DNA of 50,861 nucleotides from positions 1 through 50,861 of the forward strand of contig JAFAYQ010000009.1 in the NCBI GenBank assembly GCA_019240215.1, written 5' to 3'. The notes beneath the pieces are model-generated. The model did not search any database and was not told the DNA's origin. It saw only the letters and a list, made by a program, of their open reading frames with translations. Both the position numbers and the translations under genes were made by a program. Source of the stretch: Actinomycetota bacterium. Its GTDB lineage: Bacteria > Actinomycetota > Actinomycetes > Streptosporangiales > Streptosporangiaceae. This document shows, one piece after another, positions 30,216 to 37,729 of this stretch. The first letter of the stretch is position 1. Every line of letters begins with the position of its first letter.

Positions 30216-31078
30216 GCCGGCGGGCTGAACGGTACGCCGTCCACCGGGAGGTGGCGGGCGGCCTGGCCGAGCTGGTGCCCGACCTGGACCGGCCCGGCTC
30301 GTGGCTGCTGTACCTGGGCGACGCGCCGCAGTCCCAGGTCGACCTGGACGACCCGGCCAGCCTGGAGTTCGAGTACGTCCAGCGGATCGCGCACCTGCTG
30401 GACGTGATCGCCCCGGCCGGGACGCCGCTGCGGGTGCTGCACCTGGGCGGCGGGGCGCTGACCCTGCCCCGCTACCTGGCGGCGACCCGGCCCCGGTCCA
30501 GCCAGCTGGTAGCCGAGCGCGACGCCGCCCTGGTCGACCTGGTCCGCGAGTACCTGCCGCTGCCGCCCCGGTCCGGCATCCGGGTCCGGATCGGGGATGC
30601 CCGTGAGGTGCTGGCGTCGGTCCCGCCGGGCCGGTTCGACGTGGTCATCAGCGACGTGTTCGCCGGCGCGCGCACGCCCCCGCACCTGACCACGGTCGAG
30701 TGCGCCGAACTGGCCGCCCGGGCCCTGGCGGCCGACGGCGTGCTGATCCAGAACGTGGCCGACGGGCCGCCGCTGGCGTTTGCCAAACAGCAGGTCGCGA
30801 CCGTGATGTCGGTTTTCCCCTACGGGGTGATGGTGGCCGAGCCGGGAGTGCTGCGGCGCCGCCGGTTCGGCAACCTGGTGGTGGCCGGGAGCCGCCGCCC
30901 GCTGCCGGTCGCCGAGCTGACCCAGCGGGCCGCGGCCGACCCGTTCCCGGCCCGGGTGCTGGACGGCGGGGAGCTGGACCGGTTCGTGGCCGGGGCCCGT
31001 CCGGCCACCGACGCCACCGCCCAGCCCTCGCCGCTGCCGCCGCCCGCCCTGCTGACCGGCCCGGCCGCGCCGGAATAA
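30212..31078 (+). CDS. Spermidine-synthase-like / class I methyltransferase-fold protein
   Basis: 288 aa. The Rossmann core VLHLGGGALTLPRYLA, an acidic ribose-binding position in LVAERDAALVDLVREYL, and RIGDAREVLASVPPGRFDVVISDVFAGARTPPHLTTVE resemble the polyamine aminopropyltransferase fold. The catalytic SDGDDH-like region typical of true SpeE is not clear, so it may be a polyamine-synthase-like methyltransferase. The GTG at 30212 overlaps the transaminase stop (GTGA). The C-terminal 30 residues are Pro/Ala-rich and probably disordered. Confidence 0.78.
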   Translation: MSRRAERYAVHREVAGGLAELVPDLDRPGSWLLYLGDAPQSQVDLDDPASLEFEYVQRIAHLLDVIAPAGTPLRVLHLGGGALTLPRYLAATRPRSSQLVAERDAALVDLVREYLPLPPRSGIRVRIGDAREVLASVPPGRFDVVISDVFAGARTPPHLTTVECAELAARALAADGVLIQNVADGPPLAFAKQQVATVMSVFPYGVMVAEPGVLRRRRFGNLVVAGSRRPLPVAELTQRAAADPFPARVLDGGELDRFVAGARPATDATAQPSPLPPPALLTGPAAPE

Positions 31079-31156
31079 AGGTATTTGTCCGCTCCAGCAG
31101 CGCCCGGACCGGCACTTCCGATAATGTGCTCGCAGTTGGCGTCGGAGGAGCCTCGC

Positions 31157-32437
31157 ATGGAAATGCCGCCCCCCGGCTGGTATGAGGACCCTGTGCAGCA
31201 GGGGACCCTGCTTCGCTGGTGGGACGGGACGCAATGGACGGTGCACACCGCCCCCATGGTCCAGGCGCCCGCACCCGCCCAGCCAGCTCTCCCGGCGCCG
31301 GTGCTGGCCGACGTCAGCGACTTCGCGGCCGCCCCCGAGGACGACGGGAAGTCGCTGACCGAGTGGTTCGACGACACCCCGAGCCCGGGACCAGGCACCG
31401 CGGTCGCGCTGTCCGGCCGCGGCGGCGAGAACTCGACCCAGGTGCTGGACGGGGCGCTGCGGCCGGCTGATGCGGCCGGCGGCCGGGGAACCCGCGGGAC
31501 CGGGACCGGCGCGCTGGCCCGGCTGGGCTGGCGCCGCAGCGCCCCGGTCACCGAGGACAACCTGCCGCTGGTCGAGCGGACCAGCTACGGCGGCATGCTC
31601 CGGCGCAACCGCAACCGGCTGATGTGGCTGGTGGCGCTGGGCACGGCGGTCGCCATGCTGATCACCGGGGTCCTGGTCGGCGTGTTCGGGTCGTCCCCGG
31701 CCGCCCCCACCACCACCCCGGCCGCGGCCGCCACCCGGCGGCCGCCCGCCACCCACCGCGCCACCCCGGCCGCCTCGTCGACCAGCGTTCCGTCGACGAC
31801 CGCGACGACCGCGACCCCGGTGTCCGACGCCGCCTCGGGGCTGTCCTACGCGCTGCTGGCCGCGCCCTGGCAGCCGGGCTGCCCGGGCCCGCTGAACAAC
31901 CCGGTGTTCGCCTGGTCGACCGGTGAGAACGCGGTGGCGGGCACGGTCGCCTCGGCCGGCGGTGCCCCCTGGTACGCCAGCGCCTGCTCGGGCCTGCTGC
32001 CCGCCCAGTACGCCTACACCAGCACCGCGAACCTCCCGCAGACGGCCATGAACCTGGTCAACGCGTTCGACACCGCCTACTTCGGCTCGCTGCCGCACGT
32101 ACGGGCCACCGTCGAGAACAACCCGCTCCAGGTCAGCGGGCACGCGGGCTGGATCGTGGAGTTCCAGATGACCTACACCAGCGCGGCCGCCGCGGGCCTG
32201 GCCTGGCAGACCCAGATGGGCGCGGTGGTGGTGGTCGACCGGGGCGCCGGGCAGCCGCCGGCCGTGCTCTACGTGACCGTCCCCAACAACCTGGGCACCG
32301 CCAACCTCGGCATCATCCTGGCCTCGGCCCAGCTGGCGGCGCCGGCGGCTGGTGGCAGCCCGGCGGCACCGGCGCCCTCGGCGCCGGCGCCCTCGGCGCC
32401 GGCGCCAGCCGGGTCAGCAGCGGGCCCGAACCCTTAG
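31157..32437 (+). CDS. DUF2510 membrane protein with large extracytoplasmic domain
   Basis: 426 aa. The N-terminal DUF2510 motif is PPGWYEDPVQQGTLLRWWDG (residues 4-23) plus TQWTVHTAP, a cytoplasmic module common in actinobacteria. A single transmembrane helix lies near residues 155-178 (LMWLVALGTAVAMLITGVLV). A Thr/Ala/Pro linker follows, then a domain with two cysteines (GCPG and SACSG) and AYTSTANLPQTAMNLVNAF. The C-terminus is a Pro-Ala-Ser tail encoded by a 15-bp tandem repeat. ATG 31157 has a GGAGGAG ribosome-binding site. Function unknown. Confidence 0.85.
   Translation: MEMPPPGWYEDPVQQGTLLRWWDGTQWTVHTAPMVQAPAPAQPALPAPVLADVSDFAAAPEDDGKSLTEWFDDTPSPGPGTAVALSGRGGENSTQVLDGALRPADAAGGRGTRGTGTGALARLGWRRSAPVTEDNLPLVERTSYGGMLRRNRNRLMWLVALGTAVAMLITGVLVGVFGSSPAAPTTTPAAAATRRPPATHRATPAASSTSVPSTTATTATPVSDAASGLSYALLAAPWQPGCPGPLNNPVFAWSTGENAVAGTVASAGGAPWYASACSGLLPAQYAYTSTANLPQTAMNLVNAFDTAYFGSLPHVRATVENNPLQVSGHAGWIVEFQMTYTSAAAAGLAWQTQMGAVVVVDRGAGQPPAVLYVTVPNNLGTANLGIILASAQLAAPAAGGSPAAPAPSAPAPSAPAPAGSAAGPNP
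32371..32406. repeat. 15-bp tandem repeat encoding the Pro-Ala-Ser tail
   Basis: The unit GGCGCCCTCGGCGCC is present twice (32371-32385, 32386-32400) and then partially. Each unit encodes about five residues (PSAPA) in the DUF2510 protein tail. The copy number could vary between strains. Confidence 0.8.
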
Positions 32438-32459
32438 CGGCCGGGACGCCTTCCGCCGG

Positions 32460-33968
32460 TCAGGCGTTGGTCGGGAAACCGAGGTTGACGCCGCCGTGGC
32501 TGGGGTCGAGCCAGCGGGAGGTGACGACCTTGCCCCGGGTGTAGAAGTGGACGCCCTCGGTGCCGTGCACGTGGGTGTCGCCGAACAGCGAGTTCTTCCA
32601 GCCGCCGAACGAGTAGAACGCCATCGGCACCGGGATCGGCACGTTCACGCCGACCATGCCGACCTGGATCTCGTTCACGAACCGGCGGGCGGCGCCCCCG
32701 TCATTGGTGAACACGGCGGTGCCGTTGCCGTACTGGCTGTTGTTGACCATCTCGACCGCCTCCTCATAGGAGTCGGTCCGGGCCACGCTGAGCACGGGGC
32801 CGAAGATCTCGTCGTCGTAGGCGCTGTTGCCCGGGGCGACGTGGTCGAGCACGCTGGGCCCGAGCCAGAAGCCCGCGGACTCACCGCCGATGATCGGGTG
32901 CGCCCGGCCGTCGACGGCCAGGGTGGCACCCTCGCGCACGCCGGAGTCGAGGTAGGACGCGACCTTGTCCCGGTGCGCGCCGGTGACCAGCGGGCCCATC
33001 TCGGCCCGCTCGTCGGTGCCGGGGCCGACCCGCAGCTTGGCGATCCGGGTCTTGATCTTCTCGATCAGCTCGTCGCCGACCGGCTCGACCGCGACCAGCG
33101 CCGAGATCGCCATGCAGCGCTCACCGGCCGACCCGAACCCGGCCGACACGGCGGCGTCGGCGGCCAGGTCGAGGTCGGCGTCGGGCAGCACCACCATGTG
33201 GTTCTTGGCCCCGCCGAGCGCCTGCACCCGCTTGCCGGCCTGGGTGCCCTGCTCGTAGACGTAGCGGGCGATCGGGGTGGAGCCGACGAAGCTGACCGCG
33301 GCCACGTCCGGGTGGTGCAGTAGCCCGTCGACCGCGACCTTGTCCCCCTGCAGCACGTTGAACACGCCCTCGGGCAGGCCGGCCTCGGCCCACAGCTGGG
33401 CGATCAGCAGCGAGGCGGACGGGTCCTTCTCCGACGGCTTGAGCACGAACGTGTTGCCGCAGGCGATCGCGATCGGGAACATCCACATCGGCACCATGGC
33501 CGGGAAATTGAACGGGGTGATGCCGGCCACCACGCCGAGCGGCTGACGGATCGAGTAGGAGTCGACGCCGGTCGAGACGTTCTCGGAGAACCCGCCCTTG
33601 AGCAGGTGCGGGATGCCGCAGGCGAACTCGACGACCTCGAGGCCGCGGGCGACCTCGCCGGCCGCGTCGGAGGCGACCTTGCCGTGCTCGGCCGTGATCA
33701 GCGCGGCCAGGTCGGCCACGTGGCTGTGGACCAGCTCGCGGAACTTGAACAAGATCGCGGCCCGCTTCGACAGCGAGACGTTCTTCCAGCTCTGGAAGGC
33801 GGTCCGGGCCGCGTCGACGGCCGCGTCCACCTCGGCCGGGCTGGCGAAGTCGACGTGGCCGGTGACCTGGCCGGTGGCGGGGTCGTAGATGTCACCCTGG
33901 CGTTCGGCGGTGCCGTCCCAGGGCTTGCCGCCGATCCAGTGGGTGACGTGCTTCGAAGACTCGGTCAC
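32460..33968 (-). CDS. mmsA: CoA-acylating methylmalonate/malonate-semialdehyde dehydrogenase
   Basis: A 502-aa aldehyde dehydrogenase superfamily enzyme: GVVAGITPFNFPAMVPMWMF, NTFVLKPSEKDPSAS, FVGSTPIARYVYEQG, LGGAKNHMVVLPDADLD and the catalytic Cys in GSAGERCMAISALVAV. The missing general-base Glu and the NFPAMVPMWMFP segment mark the MmsA/IolA CoA-acylating branch. It oxidises malonate or methylmalonate semialdehyde to acetyl- or propionyl-CoA. It starts inside the end of the aminotransferase gene (4-base overlap), so the two form one unit. Confidence 0.94.
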   Translation of the reverse strand: MTESSKHVTHWIGGKPWDGTAERQGDIYDPATGQVTGHVDFASPAEVDAAVDAARTAFQSWKNVSLSKRAAILFKFRELVHSHVADLAALITAEHGKVASDAAGEVARGLEVVEFACGIPHLLKGGFSENVSTGVDSYSIRQPLGVVAGITPFNFPAMVPMWMFPIAIACGNTFVLKPSEKDPSASLLIAQLWAEAGLPEGVFNVLQGDKVAVDGLLHHPDVAAVSFVGSTPIARYVYEQGTQAGKRVQALGGAKNHMVVLPDADLDLAADAAVSAGFGSAGERCMAISALVAVEPVGDELIEKIKTRIAKLRVGPGTDERAEMGPLVTGAHRDKVASYLDSGVREGATLAVDGRAHPIIGGESAGFWLGPSVLDHVAPGNSAYDDEIFGPVLSVARTDSYEEAVEMVNNSQYGNGTAVFTNDGGAARRFVNEIQVGMVGVNVPIPVPMAFYSFGGWKNSLFGDTHVHGTEGVHFYTRGKVVTSRWLDPSHGGVNLGFPTNA

Positions 33969-35263
33969 TTTGCCTCCTCGCTGACGGCCCGCAGGGCATC
34001 GGTCAGGATGGCCAGGCCTTCGCGGGCCTCGGCCTCGCTCAGCGTGAGCGGGGGTGCCATCCGCAGGGTGTTGCCGTACAGGCCGCCCTTGCCGATGAGC
34101 AGCCCGCGCTCGCGGGTCGCCTCCAGCATGCGGGCGGCCAGCGGCGCGCTGGCCTGCCCGGTCTTCGGGTCAACCATGTCCAGCGCGAACATCAGGCCCT
34201 TGCCGCGGACCGGGCCGGCCGCCGCGCTGGTCTCGGCCGCGGCCTGCAGGCCGGGGATGATGATCTCGCCCAGCCGCTTGGCGTTGCCCTGCAGATCGTG
34301 GGAGAGCACGTAGTCGATGGTGGCGCTGGCGGCGGCGGTCGAGATCGGGTTGCCGCCGAAGGTGGAGACGCCGTTGCCGCGGATGCCGTCCAGCAGGTCG
34401 CCGCGGGCGACCACGCCGCCGATCGCGAACCCGTTGCCGAGACCCTTGGCGAACGTCATCGCGTCGGGGGTGACGCCGTGGGCGCCGATGCCCCAGAAGT
34501 GGTCACCGGTCCGGCCCCAGCCGGTCTGCACCTCATCGGAGATGAACAGGATGCCGTGCGCGTCCAGCACCTCTTTGTAGGCCGCGAACAGGCCGTCGGG
34601 TGCCATCGTGAAGCCGCCCACGCCCTGAACCGGCTCGGCGATCAGGGCGGCCACGTCGGCCGGGTGAGCGGCGGTGGCCAGCACGTTCTTCAGGTCGGCG
34701 ACGCAGGCACCGATGTAGTCGGCGTCGGACAGCCCGGCGAAGGCCGGCAGCTGGCGGTCGGCGCCGTGCAGGTAGTGCACGCCGAACGGGGACAGCGACG
34801 AGGGCTTCCAGCCCGCGTTGCCGGTGATCGCGACCGCCCCGAACGAGCGCCCGTGGTAGCTGTTGCGCATGGCCAGCACCTGGTCGGCGCCGCGGGCGGC
34901 GGTCGCCAGCAGCAGCGCGGTCTCGTTGGCCTCGGTGCCGGAGTTGGTGAAGAACACCTTGGCGTCACCGATGCCGGACAGCCGGGCGATCTTCTCGGCC
35001 AGCTCGACCTGGTTGCGGATCAGGTACAGCGTCGAGGTGTGCACCACCCCGGTGGCGAGCTGCCGCTCGACCGCCTCGCGGACCTCGGCCACGTCGTAGC
35101 CGAGCATGTTGGTGAGGATGCCGGCGAAGAAGTCCAGGTAGCTGTGGCCATTAGCGTCGGTGACCCGGCAGCCCTTGCCGCCGGTCAGCTCGATGGGCTG
35201 GTCGTAGTAGAGCGCGACCCAGCTGGGGATGACCGCCCGGTGGCGGGCGTAGAGATCTGCCAT
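33965..35263 (-). CDS. Omega-amino acid class III aminotransferase
   Basis: A 432-aa PLP transaminase: VTDANGHSYLDFFAGILTNMLGYD, FFTNSGTEANETALLLATAA, NSYHGRSFGAVAITGN, ALIAEPVQGVGGF, FISDEVQTGWGRTG, the PLP lysine in TFAKGLGNGFAIGGV and STFGGNPISTAAASATIDY. Coupled to MmsA, it most likely deaminates beta-alanine or 3-aminoisobutyrate to the semialdehyde that MmsA oxidises. It is divergent from the PucR gene; their common 91-bp intergenic region holds repeated ACTGTGT motifs. Confidence 0.87.
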   Translation of the reverse strand: MADLYARHRAVIPSWVALYYDQPIELTGGKGCRVTDANGHSYLDFFAGILTNMLGYDVAEVREAVERQLATGVVHTSTLYLIRNQVELAEKIARLSGIGDAKVFFTNSGTEANETALLLATAARGADQVLAMRNSYHGRSFGAVAITGNAGWKPSSLSPFGVHYLHGADRQLPAFAGLSDADYIGACVADLKNVLATAAHPADVAALIAEPVQGVGGFTMAPDGLFAAYKEVLDAHGILFISDEVQTGWGRTGDHFWGIGAHGVTPDAMTFAKGLGNGFAIGGVVARGDLLDGIRGNGVSTFGGNPISTAAASATIDYVLSHDLQGNAKRLGEIIIPGLQAAAETSAAAGPVRGKGLMFALDMVDPKTGQASAPLAARMLEATRERGLLIGKGGLYGNTLRMAPPLTLSEAEAREGLAILTDALRAVSEEAK

Positions 35264-35354
35264 ACCTAACAGTGTGCGGGTTACTGTGTAGTCACTCTCG
35301 CGACATAATGTAAGGAAAATGTGCTGATCGGCGACACTGTGTCAGGAGGCTGCG
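35264..35354. promoter_or_regulatory. Divergent promoter region with repeated CTGTGT motifs
   Basis: Between the aminotransferase and PucR starts. ACTGTGT occurs at 35283-35289 and 35336-35342, and an inverted-orientation ACAGTGTG lies at the left end near 35269. The right copy is part of a perfect 11-base palindrome GACAC-T-GTGTC (35333-35343). The repeats are plausible PucR binding sites. The middle is AT-rich (around 35302-35320). Confidence 0.5.
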
Positions 35355-36983
35355 GTGCTGCCCACCGTTCGCGACGTGCTCGAGCTGGAAGTGGTCCGGC
35401 GCGGGCGCCCGCAGGTGCTGGCCGCGGCCGGGCAACTGGACGGCACGGTGCGCTGGGTGCACGCGATCGAGCAGGCCGACGCGGCCCGGCTGCTGCACGG
35501 CGGTGAGCTGGTGCTGAGCACCGGGATCGCGCTGCCCGAGGAAGCCGCGCCGCTGGCCGCCTACGCGGCCGACCTGGCGGCGGCCGGGGTCAGCGGGCTG
35601 GCGGTCGAGCTCGGCCGCCGCTACCGCGAGCTGCCGGCCGCGCTGGTGGCGGCGGCCGACCGGCACGAGGTGCCGCTGATCGCGTTCCGCCGCGAGGTCC
35701 CGTTCGTGGAGATCACCGAGACCGTGCACGCGATGATCATCGACGCCCAGCTGGACGAGCTGCGCCGCTCCGAGCGGGTGCATGAGACGTTCACCGAGCT
35801 GTCGGTGGCCGGGGCGCCGCCCGAGGAGATCGTCCGCCAGGCGGCGCTGCTGGCCGGGCGGCCGGTCATCCTCGAAGACCTGTCCCACCGGGTGCTGGCC
35901 TGCTCCGCCGGCCCGGCCGACCCGCGCACGCTGCTGACCGGGTTCGAGCACCAGGCGCGGGCGGTGACCGGCCCGCGGCGCACGTTCTACGACGAGGGGG
36001 CAGGCTGGCTGGTGACCACGGTCGGCGCCCGCGGTGAGGACTGGGGCCGGGTCATCCAGGTGATGGACGCCCCGCCCGCTCCGGCCGACACGGTGCTGAT
36101 CGAGCGGGCGGCCACCGCGCTCGCGCTCGGGCGGCTGCTGACCCGCCAGCAGGAGAGCCTCGAACGGCAGGCCCACCGCACGCTGATCAGCGCGATCGTG
36201 GAGAGCGCGCAGGCCGACCCGGAGGAAGCGGCCGCCCGCGCCCGGGCCCTCGGGGTCCCGGTCAGTGACCGGCAGCTGATCGCGGTCATCGTCCGGATCC
36301 GCGACATGGGGCCGGGTATCTCCGCCCACACCCGGATCGCCGAGGTCACCGAGGCGGTCGCCGACGCCTGCCGCGAGGGGCGGCTGCCCGCGCTGGTCGG
36401 GTCGCTGGACGACGTACGGGCGGGAGCGCTGCTGTCGCTGCCGCGGCGGGCCGACGCCGGCACCGCGCTGGCCGCGCTGGCCGGGCGGCTGCGGCAGCGG
36501 CCCCAGCTGCACCCGGGCGCGTTCGTGGTCGGCGTCGGCGCCCCCACCGAGACCCTGCGCGACGTGCGCCGTTCGTTCCTGGACGCCCGCCAGGTCAGCG
36601 ACCTGGCCATCCGTCAGGCCGGCGGTCCCGGCGGGCAGCCGGACCGGCCGTTCTACCGGCTGCCGGACATGCGGCTGCGGGGGCTGCTGCACCTGCTGCG
36701 GGAGGACGCGCGGCTGCAGACGTTCGCCGAGCGGGAGCTGGGGCCGCTGCTGGCGGCCGACGAGGCTCAGGGCACCGACCTGCTCGGCTGCCTGGCCGCC
36801 TACCTGGAGGAGGGCGGTAACAAGGCGGCCGCCGCCCAGCGCGCCCACCTGGCCCGGCCCACCTTCTACCAGCGGCTGGACCAGATCGGGCGGATCCTCG
36901 GGGTCGACCTGGACTCAGCTGAGTCCCGCACGTCCCTGCACGTGGCCCTGCTGGCCCGCGCTACCGGCGAAAGAGCCGGTTGA
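35355..36983 (+). CDS. PucR-family transcriptional regulator
   Basis: 542 aa. N-terminal PucR sensory domain (VRDVLELEVVRRGRPQVLAA, RWVHAIEQADAARLLHGGELVLSTGIAL), a middle GGDEF-like domain and a C-terminal PucR helix-turn-helix (TDLLGCLAAYLEEGGNKAAAAQ, ARPTFYQRLDQIGRILG). The family includes activators of purine, GABA and amino acid catabolism that respond to the pathway compound. The GTG at 35355 follows AGGAGG at 5 bases. Divergence from the aminotransferase/mmsA unit makes that unit its likely target. Confidence 0.92.
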   Translation: MLPTVRDVLELEVVRRGRPQVLAAAGQLDGTVRWVHAIEQADAARLLHGGELVLSTGIALPEEAAPLAAYAADLAAAGVSGLAVELGRRYRELPAALVAAADRHEVPLIAFRREVPFVEITETVHAMIIDAQLDELRRSERVHETFTELSVAGAPPEEIVRQAALLAGRPVILEDLSHRVLACSAGPADPRTLLTGFEHQARAVTGPRRTFYDEGAGWLVTTVGARGEDWGRVIQVMDAPPAPADTVLIERAATALALGRLLTRQQESLERQAHRTLISAIVESAQADPEEAAARARALGVPVSDRQLIAVIVRIRDMGPGISAHTRIAEVTEAVADACREGRLPALVGSLDDVRAGALLSLPRRADAGTALAALAGRLRQRPQLHPGAFVVGVGAPTETLRDVRRSFLDARQVSDLAIRQAGGPGGQPDRPFYRLPDMRLRGLLHLLREDARLQTFAERELGPLLAADEAQGTDLLGCLAAYLEEGGNKAAAAQRAHLARPTFYQRLDQIGRILGVDLDSAESRTSLHVALLARATGERAG

Positions 36984-37041
36984 GGACGACGGCCAGCACC
37001 GCGACCACCACCATCAGCGCCACCGCCACGATGATGACCAT
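36961..37041 (-). CDS. 26-aa single-helix membrane microprotein
   Basis: ATG 37041 encodes 26 residues, beginning MVIIVAVALMVVVAVLAVVL and ending NRLFRR: a hydrophobic helix with a basic C-terminus. A GGAG lies 5 bases before the ATG, which starts one base after the stop of the 70-aa membrane gene (TGA-C-ATG). This is tight coupling with a good ribosome-binding site. Its 3' end runs 23 bases into the convergent PucR gene. Too short for normal gene finders; possibly a partner of the 70-aa protein. Confidence 0.55.
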   Translation of the reverse strand: MVIIVAVALMVVVAVLAVVLNRLFRR

Positions 37042-37042
37042 G

Positions 37043-37255
37043 TCAGCTCCGCCGGGGCATGAACATGAACACGATGGCGCCCAGCACCAGGAAGCCGATC
37101 GTGCCGACGCCGAAGATGATGACGCCGGCCAGGCCGCTGACGGCCAGGCCGACGACGACGCCGGCGATCAGCAGGACGGCCAGCACCAGCCAGGCCAGCA
37201 CGATCCAGGCCCGCAGCCGCCGGGTGCGCAGGGACAGGTTGGCCACCGCGGTCAC
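37043..37255 (-). CDS. 70-aa two-helix membrane protein
   Basis: The GTG at 37255 overlaps the PPOX gene stop (GTGA). The protein has a basic N-terminus (LRTRRLRAW) and two hydrophobic segments (IVLAWLVLAVLLIAGVVVGL and VIIFGVGTIGFLVLGAIVFM), and ends FMPRRS. A longer version starting at 37300 lies within the PPOX coding sequence and is less likely. No family recognised. It sits between a flavin/F420 protein and the 26-aa microprotein in one run. Confidence 0.65.
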   Translation of the reverse strand: MTAVANLSLRTRRLRAWIVLAWLVLAVLLIAGVVVGLAVSGLAGVIIFGVGTIGFLVLGAIVFMFMPRRS

Positions 37256-37716
37256 CCCGCCAGCCGGGCCGGGAAGCCACCGGTGGCGATTGGGCCCCAC
37301 GACGCGGGGGTGATCCGCAGCAGCGACTTGCCCTGGCGGATCATGGCCTGCCGGTACTCGTCCCAGTCGGGGTGCTCGCCGGCGATCGACCGGTAGTAGT
37401 CGACCAGCGCCTCGGCCGCCTCCGGCATGTCGATGACCTCGACGTCGCCGTCGACCTGGACCCAGGCGCCGCCGAAGTCGTCGGACAGGAACAGCACGCT
37501 GGCCTGGGGCTGACGGCGGGCGTTGCGGGTCTTGGCCCGTTCCGGGTAGGTGGACACGACGATCCGGCCCTGCTCGTCGACCCCGCAGGTGACCGGCGAG
37601 GCCTGCGGACGGCCGTCAGCGCGGGCGGTGATGACGATGGCGTGGTGACGGGGGCGGATGAACTCGAGCAGCTCGTCGCGGCCGACCGTGGTGTTGGTGG
37701 CGATCTGTGGGCTCAC
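37252..37716 (-). CDS. PPOX-class (pyridoxamine 5'-phosphate oxidase-fold) protein, probably F420- or flavin-dependent
   Basis: A 154-aa split-beta-barrel protein: FIRPRHHAIVITARADGRPQASPV, GRIVVSTYPERAKTRNARRQPQASVLFLSDD, AWVQVDGDVEVIDMPEAAEALVDYYRSI. This matches PPOX-class F420-dependent enzymes of actinobacteria; the exact reaction is unknown. GTG 37716 (MSPQIATNTT) is chosen because TAGGCT (37724-37729, minus strand) ends exactly 7 bases upstream, giving a leaderless start. The frame continues to 37758 inside the previous gene. Confidence 0.85.
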   Translation of the reverse strand: MSPQIATNTTVGRDELLEFIRPRHHAIVITARADGRPQASPVTCGVDEQGRIVVSTYPERAKTRNARRQPQASVLFLSDDFGGAWVQVDGDVEVIDMPEAAEALVDYYRSIAGEHPDWDEYRQAMIRQGKSLLRITPASWGPIATGGFPARLAG

Positions 37717-37723
37717 GGGCCTC

Positions 37724-37729
37724 AGCCTA
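37724..37729 (-). promoter_or_regulatory. -10 box (TAGGCT) for the PPOX gene
   Basis: Its first three bases on the minus strand are the stop codon of the upstream TIM-barrel-like gene. It ends 7 bases before GTG 37716, a TANNNT-to-start distance typical of leaderless messages. Confidence 0.45.

Noticed and set aside
29834..32143. 769-codon minus-strand frame
   Set aside because: Antisense to the transaminase, synthase-like and DUF2510 genes, all of which show real family motifs.
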